From: Pectobacterium aroidearum
GTDB lineage: Bacteria; Pseudomonadota; Gammaproteobacteria; Enterobacterales; Enterobacteriaceae
NCBI RefSeq assembly: GCF_041228105.1
Contig: NZ_CP166097.1
Span: 1,426,001 to 1,490,000 of the forward strand
Reading direction: 5' to 3'
Length of the DNA stretch: 64,000 bases
Position numbers and translations under genes: made by a program. Position 1 is the stretch's first letter, and the number at the start of each line of letters is the position of its first letter. Under the pieces are notes generated by a model. The model saw only the letters and a program-made list of their open reading frames with translations, did no database searches and had not been told where the DNA came from. Of the stretch, positions 49,522-59,639 are shown piece by piece.

Positions 49522-49737
49522 CTACTCTTTCTGATTGACGAGTACGTTGGTAGGAAGCAGTAATTGTTCAGCACGCTGCTGCTGTTTGTCTTGATGATGA
49601 CCAAACGCGGTGATGGTGGAGTAGGCAAAGCGGCCTAAAAGAATAATGAAGCTGATGAGTAAAACGGCACGAGCAATCCGAGAGCCACTTCGTCGTGGAC
49701 GTATCGATAATCGTCGTTTGTGGGTAAGCGTGGACAT
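49522..49737 (-). CDS. yfgG: YfgG-like small membrane protein (DUF2633)
   Basis: This 71-residue protein has a basic N-terminus (RRLSIRPRRSGSR) and one membrane segment (ARAVLLISFIILLGRFAYSTI), followed by HHQDKQQQRAEQ. It resembles E. coli YfgG, whose gene lies near ppx, as here. YfgG has been linked to metal tolerance in E. coli, but the mechanism is unclear. I see no operon partner except the downstream-lying neighbours on the same strand. Confidence 0.75.
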   Translation of the reverse strand: MSTLTHKRRLSIRPRRSGSRIARAVLLISFIILLGRFAYSTITAFGHHQDKQQQRAEQLLLPTNVLVNQKE

Positions 49738-49971
49738 TACCAGTTAATCCTCTGTGAAAGCGAACATTCGCTGTTGTTTATTTAGGCACAAGCAGTAGGA
49801 GAGGTCAATCTGCCGACGTGAAAAAGATGATGGCTAATGCGGTTTCCGCACGTTCGGTGCAAAGAAAGCGGGGCGAAGGAATAAACGCGAAAAAGGGGAA
49901 CATAAGCGGGCTGAGAACGCGGCCAAAAACCCGCTCAAAAACGGATAAGCGGGTTGTGTGGTACCAGGGAG

Positions 49972-50160
49972 TTACGCCGTGGTATTGACGTTACGCCCAA
50001 TCGCCGGGTTTGCTGGCAGAGGTGGTAATGCCTTCAAAATGCCGGAAACGACAGCTTCTTGATTATCGATCGCTTTTTTCACCATAAGTGCGCTGGCCTC
50101 ACTGCTGGTACGCATAGTACTGAGGTCGCTCGCGAATGATGAAATTTGTGATACATCCAT
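49972..50160 (-). CDS. YjfB family putative motility protein
   Basis: This 62-residue protein reads MDVSQISSFASDLSTMRTSSEASALMVKKAIDNQEAVVSGILKAL, which fits the small YjfB/motility family (MDVS start, central KKAID/Q block). It is predicted cytosolic and helical. No flagellar genes are in the window. GGAGAG precedes the ATG. Confidence 0.7.
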   Translation of the reverse strand: MDVSQISSFASDLSTMRTSSEASALMVKKAIDNQEAVVSGILKALPPLPANPAIGRNVNTTA

Positions 50161-50297
50161 TTTACTCTCCTTAACACTGAGTTGGATCCATATCCGGCAT
50201 GAAAAGGAAGCGCACCTTTTCGCCGAGGCTGCATGATGTTGGCAAAATTCTCGCCAGCCATCATTTTGGTATCGGCCCCATCCCTGTAAACTTTACG

Positions 50298-50328
50298 TCA
50301 ACCGGGCCTCATCAGCCAGCCCGGTTGA
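50298..50328. repeat. Perfect inverted repeat between yjfB-like gene and ppx
   Basis: TCAACCGGGC (50298-50307) and GCCCGGTTGA (50319-50328) form a 10-bp stem with an 11-base loop. It may stabilise or end the ppk-ppx message; no U-run follows on the minus strand. Confidence 0.7.
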
Positions 50329-50390
50329 GCAGTTTTTCGTCACTTTATTGTTCAGGAAACACTCGAATTACCTGACAACATTTCCATCAA

Positions 50391-51926
50391 TCAGGCTTTT
50401 TCTTCCTCAACCATCAGCTTCCAACCGGTGACGTCCTGCCAATATTCCTGTTCTCGTTCCAAATCGAGCTGTACCAGCGTGTTATTGGTAAAGAAGTCGT
50501 GCGGGAACGTCAGCGTCCAGTAATTATCATCGGTATGCAGCCGTAAGGATTCCGGCGTTGTCGTCGCCTGACGCTGGTTGTTCAACAGCGTGGCAAGGCG
50601 TAAAAGTTGCACCAGTGGCAAATACTGTTTCTTTTTGAACAGGTTCAACCGCGGCAACTCTTCCAGCTTGATCGCTTTACGGTGCAGCCGCACGATCATC
50701 GACAGCACGAGCTGCTGTTCCTGATTGAAGCCGGGCAGGTTGGTATTTTGCAGAATGTAGGCGGAATGGCGGTGCATGCCGCTGTGGTTAATGCCCAATC
50801 CGACCTCATGCAACATGGAAGCCCAGTTTAAGATGGCCTCAAGCTGTGGGTGCACCAGATTAGGGTTTTGCTCTGCCCATTGCGCATAAAGCTGCTGCGT
50901 GGTTTCCCTCACGCGTCGTGCCTGCTCGCGGTCGATATTGTAATGGGTTGCCAGACTCTGTGCGGTACGGATGCGAATATCCTGATGACGGAAACGGCCT
51001 TCCATTTCGTACAGCACGCCTTCGCGCAGTGCACCATCGGACAGGCGTAACTCTTTGATCGCCAGCGCATCGAAAATCCCACAGAGAATAGCCAGGCCGG
51101 GCACCAGCACCGACTGGCGATCTTCGGACAGACCCGGCAGGCTCAGCGACTTGAAGTGCTTAAACTGCAAGATTTGTGTGCGTAGCATTTCCAGCCGTTC
51201 GGGGGTAATCAGGCCGTCTTTCTCTCCCATCTCCACGAGGATTTCGTGCGTGGCTTTGATCGTTCCAGACGCGCCGAGGGCGAATTTCCACCCGTATATA
51301 CGGTATTCCCAGGACAGCGTCTCCAGCTTCTGCGCCGCGGCCAGCCGTGCGCGTTTGAAGTTTACTTCGCTAATTTCACCGTTCGGGAAAAATTGCTGTG
51401 CGAAGCTGACGCAACCCATACGACGGCTTTCCACCAGCATCGGCTCGAAATCTTCACCGATAACCAGCTCTGTAGAACCGCCGCCGATATCTATAACCAA
51501 CTTACGGCCTTTTTCCGGCTGCGTATGCTCCACGCCCATAAAGATCAGACGGGCTTCTTCGTGGCCGGAAATGATTTCTATCGGATAGGGGATGATATCC
51601 GCCGCGCGGCGCAAAAAGTCCTGCGCGTTGACCGCCTGACGCAGTGCGTGCGTTCCGACGATCGACACATTCACGGCGGGGAAGCCTTGCAGACGTTCAG
51701 CAAACAGCGCCAGACAGCTCAGGCCGCGTTGAATGGCCTCTTCGCTGAGCACATTTTTGTTGTCCAGACCGTCGGCCAGATGGACACGCTGTTTTAAACG
51801 CCCCAACACCTGAAGCGCACCGTTTACCACGCGTGCGATCACCATGTGAAAACTATTGGAACCCAGGTCGATGGCGGCGAATTCTTGCGGCTTCATCTCG
51901 GTTTTTTCATTGTTCGTTAACGGCAT
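50391..51926 (-). CDS. ppx: Exopolyphosphatase Ppx
   Basis: Ppx removes terminal phosphate from polyphosphate and hydrolyses pppGpp. The 511-residue protein has [46 protein letters not shown] and [24 protein letters not shown], plus the C-terminal HD-like helical domain ([35 protein letters not shown]). It starts one base into the end of ppk and is translationally coupled to it. Confidence 0.96.
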   Translation of the reverse strand: MPLTNNEKTEMKPQEFAAIDLGSNSFHMVIARVVNGALQVLGRLKQRVHLADGLDNKNVLSEEAIQRGLSCLALFAERLQGFPAVNVSIVGTHALRQAVNAQDFLRRAADIIPYPIEIISGHEEARLIFMGVEHTQPEKGRKLVIDIGGGSTELVIGEDFEPMLVESRRMGCVSFAQQFFPNGEISEVNFKRARLAAAQKLETLSWEYRIYGWKFALGASGTIKATHEILVEMGEKDGLITPERLEMLRTQILQFKHFKSLSLPGLSEDRQSVLVPGLAILCGIFDALAIKELRLSDGALREGVLYEMEGRFRHQDIRIRTAQSLATHYNIDREQARRVRETTQQLYAQWAEQNPNLVHPQLEAILNWASMLHEVGLGINHSGMHRHSAYILQNTNLPGFNQEQQLVLSMIVRLHRKAIKLEELPRLNLFKKKQYLPLVQLLRLATLLNNQRQATTTPESLRLHTDDNYWTLTFPHDFFTNNTLVQLDLEREQEYWQDVTGWKLMVEEEKA

Positions 51927-53998
51927 TATTCAGGCTTATCTCCAGGTTGCTCCAACGCCTTGATGTAGTCGTAAATGGCATTTTGCGCGCGTACTTTACG
52001 CTTGTTGCCGCGTGATACATAGCGGTTGCTCGATTCTTTATCAACGATACGGGCTTTCACCGTATCGCTGAACAGGATATCCAGCGTTTCCAGCACGCGG
52101 TTCTTCAACGTGGGGTCGAGAATTTCCACTGCGACTTCAATGCGATAATCAATGTTGCGTGTCATCCAGTCTGCGGAAGAAAGGTAGACTTTCTTGTCCC
52201 CGCCGTTGTTGAAGACATACACCCGATCGTGTTCCAGATAGCGGTCAAGAATACTGATAACCTGAATATTTTCACTGATCCCCGGCAAATTAGGGATTAG
52301 TGAGCACATACCGCGCACCAGCAGATTAATTTTCACGCCCGCAGAGGAAGCCTGATACAGCTTTTCTGCCAGCCCTTTATCCACCAGATTATTTACCTTA
52401 AGCGTAATACCCGCATCACGATTCGCCAGCGCGTTCTCGATTTCGGTATCGATCAGTTGATAAAGCTTGTCGCGGGAGTTTTGCGGCGACACCAGCAAGT
52501 GCTCGAAGCTGACCGGACGGTAAGGGTTTTCAATGAAGTTGAAGACGCGACGCACTTCGTTGGTAATACGTTCGTCGGCGGTCAGCAGCGAGTAGTCCGT
52601 ATACAGGCGAGCGGTTTTCTCGTTGAAGTTACCAGTACCGATGTGCGCGTAACGCACGATGTTTTCCCCTTCGCGGCGGGAAATCAGGAACAGTTTGGCG
52701 TGAATTTTCAACCCAGGTACAGAGAAAATTACGTGCACGCCGGCTTCTGTCAGGCGCTTGGCCCAATGGATGTTTGCTTCTTCGTCGAAGCGCGCCTGTA
52801 GTTCGACCACAACCGTCACTTTCTTACCGTTGTGCGCCGCATGAATCATCGAATTAATAATGCGCGAGTCTTTGGCGACGCGGTAAATATTAATTTTGAT
52901 GGATAGCACACTGGGGTCGAAAGAGGCTTGCCTCAACAATTCCAGCACATGTTCAAAGGTGTGGTACGGATAATAGAGCAGGATGTCACGTTCGCGGATG
53001 GCATCAAACCCGTTGCGGAAATGATTAAATCCGGTATGTCTCAAGCGCGGCAACGGTTTATTGACCAGATTGGCGCGTCCGACGTTCGGGAAAGAGATAA
53101 AGTCTTTGAAATTATGGTAACGCCCGCCAGGGATGACGGAATCGTAGGAAGAGATACCCAGTTTATCAAGCAGCATAGCGACCATCGCGTCCGGCATGTC
53201 GCGCTGATAAACGAATCTCACCGGCTCGGCGGTTAAGCGCTGCTTCAGGCTGGAAGACATCAGCTCCAGCAGGCTGGATTCCATTTCCGTAACCAGATCG
53301 TATTCTGCATCGCGCGTCATCTTCATGGAATACGCGTTCAGCGCATCATAATCAAAGAAGCCCTTGAAGATATCATCCAGACAGTAACGCAGAATGTTAT
53401 CGATGAGGATCATGGTCTTACGACGGCGCGGTGCTTCCGCTGGAAGGTTGACGAAGCGCGGTATTTTATCTGAAGGAATTTCCAGCAGCGCGTAGCTGAT
53501 CTCATCGCCACGAATAATCTCGACGGCAAGGTAGGTATAGTTATCCTTCAGGAACTCCACCAGATCGGTTTCGTCAAAGATCAGTATTGGCGTGATGTGC
53601 GGGCGCAGATATTGCCGGAAGTAATCTCTCAGCCACTCTTGCTGATTAGGGGAAACCTGACGTTCATTGACCAGAAAAATCTGGTTACGCGCCATCTCCA
53701 GCAGCAGTTCGTTGTACAGGCTGTCAAAGATTTGATCGGTTTTGAGAACACGAGCCTGAATTTTGCCTAAAAGATGTCGTAAATTGCCGTCCAGACCTTG
53801 TTCTTCATTAATCAGAATGCGTCTTTTCAAATCGGCAAAACGGACTTTATAAAATTCATCAAGGTTGCTGGAGTAGATGCCCAGAAAGCGCATGCGTTCG
53901 ATTAACGGATTACTTTTATCTGCTGCTTCCTGAAGTACTCGTTCATTAAAGGATAACCAACTTAATTCTTTCTCTATGTAGAGTTTGTCCTGACCCAT
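51926..53998 (-). CDS. ppk: Polyphosphate kinase Ppk1
   Basis: Ppk makes polyphosphate from ATP at the membrane. The 690-residue protein starts [40 protein letters not shown], matching E. coli Ppk. The autophosphorylated His sits in [13 protein letters not shown], and a second conserved His is in [28 protein letters not shown] start at ATG 53998 (GGAGTG upstream) rather than 13 residues earlier. It overlaps ppx by one base. Confidence 0.96.
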   Translation of the reverse strand: MGQDKLYIEKELSWLSFNERVLQEAADKSNPLIERMRFLGIYSSNLDEFYKVRFADLKRRILINEEQGLDGNLRHLLGKIQARVLKTDQIFDSLYNELLLEMARNQIFLVNERQVSPNQQEWLRDYFRQYLRPHITPILIFDETDLVEFLKDNYTYLAVEIIRGDEISYALLEIPSDKIPRFVNLPAEAPRRRKTMILIDNILRYCLDDIFKGFFDYDALNAYSMKMTRDAEYDLVTEMESSLLELMSSSLKQRLTAEPVRFVYQRDMPDAMVAMLLDKLGISSYDSVIPGGRYHNFKDFISFPNVGRANLVNKPLPRLRHTGFNHFRNGFDAIRERDILLYYPYHTFEHVLELLRQASFDPSVLSIKINIYRVAKDSRIINSMIHAAHNGKKVTVVVELQARFDEEANIHWAKRLTEAGVHVIFSVPGLKIHAKLFLISRREGENIVRYAHIGTGNFNEKTARLYTDYSLLTADERITNEVRRVFNFIENPYRPVSFEHLLVSPQNSRDKLYQLIDTEIENALANRDAGITLKVNNLVDKGLAEKLYQASSAGVKINLLVRGMCSLIPNLPGISENIQVISILDRYLEHDRVYVFNNGGDKKVYLSSADWMTRNIDYRIEVAVEILDPTLKNRVLETLDILFSDTVKARIVDKESSNRYVSRGNKRKVRAQNAIYDYIKALEQPGDKPE

Positions 53999-54095
53999 TG
54001 TCACTCCGCTCAACTCATGTACTGAAGGTTCATCCAATATTCATACCCTTCCTCTGTGGAGATAGAGTACAACAACATTATGGCGTGTTGATGAC

Positions 54096-54222
54096 GATAC
54101 CCGTCATATTTCGAGTAGTCAGTACGTTGGCTACCCTCACTTACCCCAGTCACTTACTCGAGTAAGCTCCTGGGGACTCCCTCGGTTGCCGCCTTCGTAC
54201 AACTCGAACTATTTAGGGTATA
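54096..54222. repeat. ERIC (IRU) element, complete, 127 bp
   Basis: The element begins GATACCCGTCAT and ends TTTAGGGTAT, with inverted ends. It contains GAGTAAGCTCCTGGGGA and, on the reverse strand, GAGTAAGTGACTGGGGTAAG, the two conserved core blocks of enterobacterial repetitive intergenic consensus sequences. It lies between divergent ppk and the Pst-like operon. Length is the canonical 127 bp. Confidence 0.92.
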
Positions 54223-54338
54223 AAATCTAATTCATAGACAGACTTACCATTGTCATATTATGGGCGTAAAGGCAACATATGCTACCCGCAATACGTTAGC
54301 AACACGACTCTGGCGGCTTCACTCTAACGGCGAGAATA

Positions 54339-56507
54339 ATGGTAAAAACAGGCAACACATCACAGTATCGGGATCGTCGGCGAGCGTGGGTAGATCGTTT
54401 GGTTCACCGCATTGTTGCGGGCAGTGGGCTGCTGGTGCTGGCTATGCTGTTGTTAATCTTCTTCTATCTTCTGTATGTGGTGACGCCACTGTTCCTTTCC
54501 CCCACGGTTAATGGTCAAAAAACGGTGCAGCGCCATTCTGCGGAAGCGTCGCTGGCGTTGGGGCTTAGCGACAATGGGCAGATTGGATTTCGCATCGATA
54601 GTCAGGGCTATGGGGAGTTTATTCCGTTCGCGGAAAGCCAGCCCATGTCGCGCATCCGGCTGGTTCCTGCGCTGAGTTTACTGGCGCAAAGTCAGGGGGA
54701 GCGGCAGACTTATGCCCTGAGCCAACCTGACGGCCGTTTAGTTTTCGTGCAGCCCGTGTTATCGCGTACGGAAAACCGTTCTCCTATCTGGACTTATCCG
54801 CTGGGTGAACAGGCCTATTCGCTTGGATTGCCTGCGCAGCCGTTGCGTTATCTGGCGGTGGCGGCGGTGGATGAAACGCATGCCGTTGTGGCGGCCATCG
54901 GGCAGGAAAATGCGTTGATTATTGCCGATATTGATGAAAACGGCGTGCGGCAACGAGCACAGATTACGCTGCCGGCTGGCGCGGTTAGCCAACTGCTGCT
55001 GACGCCAGACGGACAGCAGGTCTATTTGCTCAGCGGCAATACATTAACGCTGTGGCAGGTGGGGACGAACGCGCTGACGCTGCGAGAAGAGCGGCAATTA
55101 CAGTTGGCGGAACCGTTGCATTTGGCGCTGTTGTCCGGCGGGCGATCATTGCTGGTACAGACCGCTGATGGGCAGATTAGTCAATGGTTTGAGGTGCCGG
55201 GCGAAAAGGGCGCGACGTTGACGGAGATCCGCCAGTTTCCGCACGTAGCGGGCGAATCGGTGCTGTTGGCAACGGAGGCTCAGCGGCGAGTCTTTGCCAC
55301 ATTGAACGCACAGGGTGAACTGTCACTGTTTGCCAGCAAGCAGTCGCATGCGCTGCTGACGCAGACATTACCGTCTCATGCGCAGGGGCTGGCGTTTTCG
55401 CCGCACGGATCTGCCATGCTGGTTGAAACGGCGCAGGGCTGGCATCGCTATCAGGTGGATAATCCGTATCCCGATATCGGCTGGCGCGGGCTGTGGCAAA
55501 AATTGTGGTATGAGAATTATCCGGAGCCTGCCTATATCTGGCAATCCACGTCTGCGGATGACAGTTATCAAGCCAAATTCAGCATGATGCCGCTAATGCT
55601 GGGCACGATGAAAGCGGCGATTTACGCCATGCTGTTTGCTACGCCGTTGGCGCTGTCCGCCGCGATTTACACCGCCTGCTTTATGTCGCCGACGCTACGA
55701 CGCTGGATCAAACCCACGCTGGAAATCATGGGCGCGCTGCCGACGGTTGTCGTTGGCTTGATTGCGGCCATCTGGCTGGCGCCGCATTTTGCGACCTATC
55801 TGTCTGCGATTCTGGTTATGCCGATTTTATGGATGCTGGCCGTGCTCGGCTGCGGCTGGCTGATTGAATGCCTGCCGACGCGCTGTCGTCTCCGTTTCCC
55901 GGCAGGATGGGACGTACTCTTCCTGATTCCCACGATCCTGCTGACATTTGTGGTCGGCTGTTGGATTGCGCCACGTATGGAAATCTGGGTATTGGGACAA
56001 CCACTGTATCAGTGGCTGGGCGATGATTTTGTGCAACGCAATACGCTGGTGGCCGGTGTCGCTCTCGGTTTTGCGCTGATTCCGCTGATTTTTTCGCTGG
56101 CGGAAGATGCCTTGTTCAGCGTACCGGCTCGTTTGAGTCAGGGCTCGCTGGCGCTGGGTGCGACGGCGTGGCAAACCCTGTGGCGCGTCGTGCTGCCGTC
56201 CGCCAGTGCCGGAATTTTCGCTGCGCTGATGCTGAGTTTTGGCCGTGCCGTGGGGGAAACCATGATTGTGCTTATGGCGACGGGCAACACGCCTATTATG
56301 GATGAAGGTTTGCTTCAGGGGCTGCGTTCGCTGGCGGCGAATATTGCCATTGAAATGCCAGAAGCCGTGACGAACAGCGGCCACTATCGGGTGCTGTTTT
56401 TAACGGCATTAGCGCTGTTTGTGTTCACGTTCATCGTGAATACGCTGGCTGAAACTATCCGGCAGCGTTTACGTCAACGTTACCGCGATGAAGGAGAAAA
56501 CGCGTGA
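54339..56507 (+). CDS. PstC-like ABC permease with large periplasmic insert
   Basis: At 722 residues this is more than twice the length of an ordinary PstC. After one membrane segment (about 24-50) there is a region to about 400 rich in short strands (e.g. NALIIADIDENGVRQRAQI, LLLTPDGQQVYLLSGNTLTLWQV, LLSGGRSLLVQTADGQISQW). It is suggestive of a beta-propeller-like fold, predicted periplasmic. The C-terminal part (about 415-715) is a MetI-type permease with EAA loop LGATAWQTLWRVVLPSASAGIFAAL. It overlaps pstA by four bases. No PstS gene is adjacent. Confidence 0.85.
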   Translation: MVKTGNTSQYRDRRRAWVDRLVHRIVAGSGLLVLAMLLLIFFYLLYVVTPLFLSPTVNGQKTVQRHSAEASLALGLSDNGQIGFRIDSQGYGEFIPFAESQPMSRIRLVPALSLLAQSQGERQTYALSQPDGRLVFVQPVLSRTENRSPIWTYPLGEQAYSLGLPAQPLRYLAVAAVDETHAVVAAIGQENALIIADIDENGVRQRAQITLPAGAVSQLLLTPDGQQVYLLSGNTLTLWQVGTNALTLREERQLQLAEPLHLALLSGGRSLLVQTADGQISQWFEVPGEKGATLTEIRQFPHVAGESVLLATEAQRRVFATLNAQGELSLFASKQSHALLTQTLPSHAQGLAFSPHGSAMLVETAQGWHRYQVDNPYPDIGWRGLWQKLWYENYPEPAYIWQSTSADDSYQAKFSMMPLMLGTMKAAIYAMLFATPLALSAAIYTACFMSPTLRRWIKPTLEIMGALPTVVVGLIAAIWLAPHFATYLSAILVMPILWMLAVLGCGWLIECLPTRCRLRFPAGWDVLFLIPTILLTFVVGCWIAPRMEIWVLGQPLYQWLGDDFVQRNTLVAGVALGFALIPLIFSLAEDALFSVPARLSQGSLALGATAWQTLWRVVLPSASAGIFAALMLSFGRAVGETMIVLMATGNTPIMDEGLLQGLRSLAANIAIEMPEAVTNSGHYRVLFLTALALFVFTFIVNTLAETIRQRLRQRYRDEGENA

Positions 56508-58150
56508 AGCGCTGGTTCCGTTCGGGAAGGCCCTGGGTGTGGCTGACCGCCTCGTCAATTTCCATTAGCCTGCTGGCGATGCTGGCAATCATCGTGCTGC
56601 TGGCGGGGCAGGGGATGCGTTACTTGTGGCCACAACCTGTCTGGCTGCTGACGCTACAGCCGGAACAGGGTGTGCAGCGCGCGCTGATGGGGGAGATTTA
56701 TGCCGAACAGACACTTTCACCTCAGCAATTGGAACAGGCTGATTTAACCTCTGCGGCTGGTGATGCTGAAACACGCTATTTGATCAAAATTGGCCAGCGT
56801 GAAATTCATGGGCAGAGCTTTCGTTCGTTGCTGTCGCGTGACATTGTCCGTTTTGATAAACCCGCCGATATTCTGGTATTGAAGCGAACCAGCAATGGCA
56901 CCGCCTATGGTTATTTGGCTGGCATGCTGGAGGGCGAGCAGCCGCTGGTGGCGACGGATCTCCCGGCGACCTTACAGCATCGCGTCGAGCAGGTGCAGGG
57001 GTTGCTCGCAAAGGCGCAGGCCATCCGCATGGGGGAGATGGCGAAGATCAACCAACAGTTTGAGGTGCTGCGGCTGGAAGAGAAAAAGCGTCAGCAGACC
57101 AGAACGTTGGATAATCAGGCACTGGCTCGTCTTCAGGCTGAGCGTATCGAACTGCAACGCCGCTTCGATGAACTGTCGCGCCAGTTAACCGCACTCAATC
57201 TGGATATTAATCGCGATACCGTACAGCTACGGGATGCGAACGGCAGTATCCATCTTATTCCGCTCAGGGATATTGAACAGGCCTGGTATCCGAATGCGAT
57301 GGACCTGTGGGCAAAGGTCAGACACTGGGGCAATCAGGCAAAATATATGCTGGCGCGCTACTCGCCGGACAGCAACAGCGCAGGCCACCTTTTCCCTGCT
57401 ATCTTTGGCACGGTGCTGATGGTCGTGTTGATGTCTATTGTGGTGATGCCGTTGGGCGTGATCGCCGCGGTTTATCTTCATGAATACGCTGGGAAAAACA
57501 GCCTAACGCGTTGGGTGCGAATTGCCGTGGTCAATCTGGCTGGGGTACCTTCCATTGTCTATGGTGTATTTGGGCTAGGTTTTTTTGTGTATCTCATCGG
57601 CGGCACGTTGGATCAGCTGTTCTATTCTGAAGCACTGCCAAATCCGACATTTGGTACGCCGGGGCTGCTGTGGGCATCGCTGACACTGGCACTCCTGACG
57701 CTACCAGTGGTCATTGTGGCGACGGAGGAAGGGCTGTCACGCATTCCGATGTCGGTACGCCACGGTTCATTGGCGCTAGGTGCCACCAAAGCCGAAACGC
57801 TGTGGCACGTTGTGCTGCCGATGGCGGTTCCCGCGATGATGACCGGTTTAATCCTCGCCGTGGCGCGTGCCGCAGGGGAAACCGCACCGCTGATGTTGGT
57901 CGGCGTGGTGAAGTCGGTGCCGGTTTTACCGGTTGATGATATTTTCCCTTATCTGCATCTTGAGCGAAAATTTATGCATCTGGGATTCCAGATTTACGAT
58001 TTGGCGTTCCAAAGCCCGGACGTGGAAGCCGCCAGGCCGCTGGTATACATTACTGCGCTGCTGTTGGTGCTTATTGTCGTCGGGCTGAATCTGGCGGCGA
58101 TTGGAATCCGCCATGTTCTGCGTGAGAAATATCGTTCGTTATCACTCTGA
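56504..58150 (+). CDS. PstA-like ABC permease with coiled-coil insert
   Basis: The 548-residue protein is longer than ordinary PstA (about 300). Residues 15-40 are a membrane segment. Residues about 50-290 are an extracytoplasmic insert with a coiled coil at about 156-235 (e.g. GEMAKINQQFEVLRLEEKKR and LQAERIELQRRFDELSRQL). From about 298 comes the MetI permease with EAA loop LGATKAETLWHVVLPMAVPAMMTGLILA. It starts at GTG 56504 after AAGGAG, overlapping pstC by four bases. It would pair with the PstC-like protein. Confidence 0.85.
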   Translation: MKRWFRSGRPWVWLTASSISISLLAMLAIIVLLAGQGMRYLWPQPVWLLTLQPEQGVQRALMGEIYAEQTLSPQQLEQADLTSAAGDAETRYLIKIGQREIHGQSFRSLLSRDIVRFDKPADILVLKRTSNGTAYGYLAGMLEGEQPLVATDLPATLQHRVEQVQGLLAKAQAIRMGEMAKINQQFEVLRLEEKKRQQTRTLDNQALARLQAERIELQRRFDELSRQLTALNLDINRDTVQLRDANGSIHLIPLRDIEQAWYPNAMDLWAKVRHWGNQAKYMLARYSPDSNSAGHLFPAIFGTVLMVVLMSIVVMPLGVIAAVYLHEYAGKNSLTRWVRIAVVNLAGVPSIVYGVFGLGFFVYLIGGTLDQLFYSEALPNPTFGTPGLLWASLTLALLTLPVVIVATEEGLSRIPMSVRHGSLALGATKAETLWHVVLPMAVPAMMTGLILAVARAAGETAPLMLVGVVKSVPVLPVDDIFPYLHLERKFMHLGFQIYDLAFQSPDVEAARPLVYITALLLVLIVVGLNLAAIGIRHVLREKYRSLSL

Positions 58151-58165
58151 AAGTAGGATGAAGTT

Positions 58166-58981
58166 ATGGGATTTATGACACAAAAGGAGATGGCACCGCT
58201 ACCTGATGTTCATCAACTGAGTGATGAACAGACGATGTTAACCGTGGAACATCTGAATCTGTACTATGGCAATAAGCAGGCACTGAACGATATTTCGATT
58301 CGTATTCCGAAGAATCAGGTCACAGCGCTGATTGGGCCGTCGGGCTGTGGCAAATCTACGCTGTTACGCTGCTTTAATCGGATGAATGATCTGGTGGACA
58401 ACTGCCGTACCGAGGGCGATATCTGGCTGAACGGCATGCCAATTAACGACCCGCAGTTAGATGTTGCCGTGTTACGCCGCCGGGTCGGTATGGTTTTCCA
58501 ACGCCCGAATCCGTTTCCCAAATCGATCTATGAAAACGTCATTTATGGCCTGAGATTACAGGGACTGCGCGATCGCCGCTTTTTGGATGATGCCGTTGAG
58601 CGTGCGCTGCGTGCGGCGGCGCTCTGGCATGAGGTAAAGGATCGGCTGAGCGACAACGCGTTGACGCTATCCAGTGGGCAGCAGCAGCGTTTGGTGATCG
58701 CCCGGGCGATCGCCATTGAGCCGGAAGTGCTGTTGTTAGATGAACCGACCTCCGCGCTCGATCCGATTTCGACGCTGATTGTTGAAGAACTGATGGGAAC
58801 GCTAAAGCAACATTTCACGCTGGTATTGGTGACGCACAACATGCAGCAGGCGGCTCGCGTGTCGGATTACACCGCGTTTATCAATCAGGGTAAGTTAATT
58901 GAGTACAACCGTACGGACGATCTGTTTACCTCGCCGACGCAGCGCCGCACAGAGGATTATATTACCGGACGCTTTGGGTAA
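58166..58981 (+). CDS. PstB-like ATP-binding protein of a phosphate-type ABC transporter
   Basis: The 271-residue ATPase has Walker [10 protein letters not shown] (57-65), [30 protein letters not shown], Walker [17 protein letters not shown] and [25 protein letters not shown], typical of PstB. The signature is [16 protein letters not shown] instead of LSGGQQQR. It should power the PstCA-like permeases. AGGA lies before the ATG. It is the last gene of the operon. Confidence 0.92.
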   Translation: MGFMTQKEMAPLPDVHQLSDEQTMLTVEHLNLYYGNKQALNDISIRIPKNQVTALIGPSGCGKSTLLRCFNRMNDLVDNCRTEGDIWLNGMPINDPQLDVAVLRRRVGMVFQRPNPFPKSIYENVIYGLRLQGLRDRRFLDDAVERALRAAALWHEVKDRLSDNALTLSSGQQQRLVIARAIAIEPEVLLLDEPTSALDPISTLIVEELMGTLKQHFTLVLVTHNMQQAARVSDYTAFINQGKLIEYNRTDDLFTSPTQRRTEDYITGRFG

Positions 58982-59034
58982 AATTTCATCAGGCCACTGT
59001 GTTCAAAGGGCTTAAAAAAATTATGGATACCGTT

Positions 59035-59067
59035 CATCAATTGTCCGTGCCATTTGAAAAATTGATG
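59035..59067. promoter_or_regulatory. Inverted repeat upstream of the XRE regulator
   Basis: CATCAATT (59035-59042) and AATTGATG (59060-59067) form a perfect 8-bp inverted repeat with 17 bases between, 46 bases before the regulator start. Autoregulation by the XRE protein is a reasonable guess. Confidence 0.5.
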
Positions 59068-59112
59068 ATAAAATGCGCGCAAATTTTTTGACTCTGGCAA
59101 GTGGCGGGTAAG

Positions 59113-59550
59113 ATGAAATTTAGCACTATGAACGAAGGCGAAATTATTACCGAGCTGTGCCGGAGGATAAAAGACGCCAGAATCCAGCAGCGCTTATCGC
59201 AGGTCGATCTCGCCGAGCGAGCAGGACTGGGAATTGCGACGATCAAACGTGCTGAAATGGGCGAATCCATTACGCTCAGCAGCCTGCTTTCCATTCTGCG
59301 TGGGTTGAATCGCCTCCATCAGATTGAGGGCGTGCTCTTCGACGCCGAAGTGGAGTCTTTCCACGCACAGATCAGCGGTGAGAAAAAACAGACGCCGCTG
59401 CGCATCAGAAAGAAAGCCGCGGCTTTTCCCGCCAAGGCGCTCGCTAAGCATGAAAATGCCAAGAAGCCGACTAACAGCACCGTGGACTGGTACATCGCGG
59501 CAGCTGAAAACAACATTGTCTGGTCACTGCCTGAAAGCGATAAAAAATAA
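59113..59550 (+). CDS. XRE-family helix-turn-helix regulator
   Basis: The protein (about 145 residues from ATG 59113) has a helix-turn-helix at about 13-65: LCRRIKDARIQQRLSQVDLAERAGLGIATIKRAEMGESITLSSLLSILRGLNRLHQIEGVL. The C-terminal part is basic (RIRKKAAAFPAKALAKHENAKK) and ends with a short conserved-looking VDWYIAAAENNIVWSLPE. It resembles the DNA-binding half of HipB-type proteins, but no toxin-like partner is next to it. Alternative starts are GTG 59101 and ATG 59128. Confidence 0.85.
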   Translation: MKFSTMNEGEIITELCRRIKDARIQQRLSQVDLAERAGLGIATIKRAEMGESITLSSLLSILRGLNRLHQIEGVLFDAEVESFHAQISGEKKQTPLRIRKKAAAFPAKALAKHENAKKPTNSTVDWYIAAAENNIVWSLPESDKK

Positions 59551-59551
59551 A

Positions 59552-59575
59552 GGGCTAATGCAAATGCATTAACCC
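59552..59575 (-). terminator. Terminator of sdaB
   Basis: GGGCTAATGC (59552-59561) pairs with GCATTAACCC (59566-59575) with one mismatch. On the minus strand it runs into TTTATTTTTT. A second stem, GTCGCGTTAA/TTAACGCGAC (59595-59626), lies between it and the sdaB stop. Confidence 0.75.
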
Positions 59576-59639
59576 CTGCGCATCACCCCTGATTGTCGCG
59601 TTAATCTACCTGGCATTTAACGCGACAAGGCCAGTTTGA

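Noticed and set aside
54226..54338. Possible Pho box before the Pst-like operon
   Set aside because: TTGTCATATTATGG fits only one half of the PhoB-binding repeat; the second 11-bp repeat is absent.
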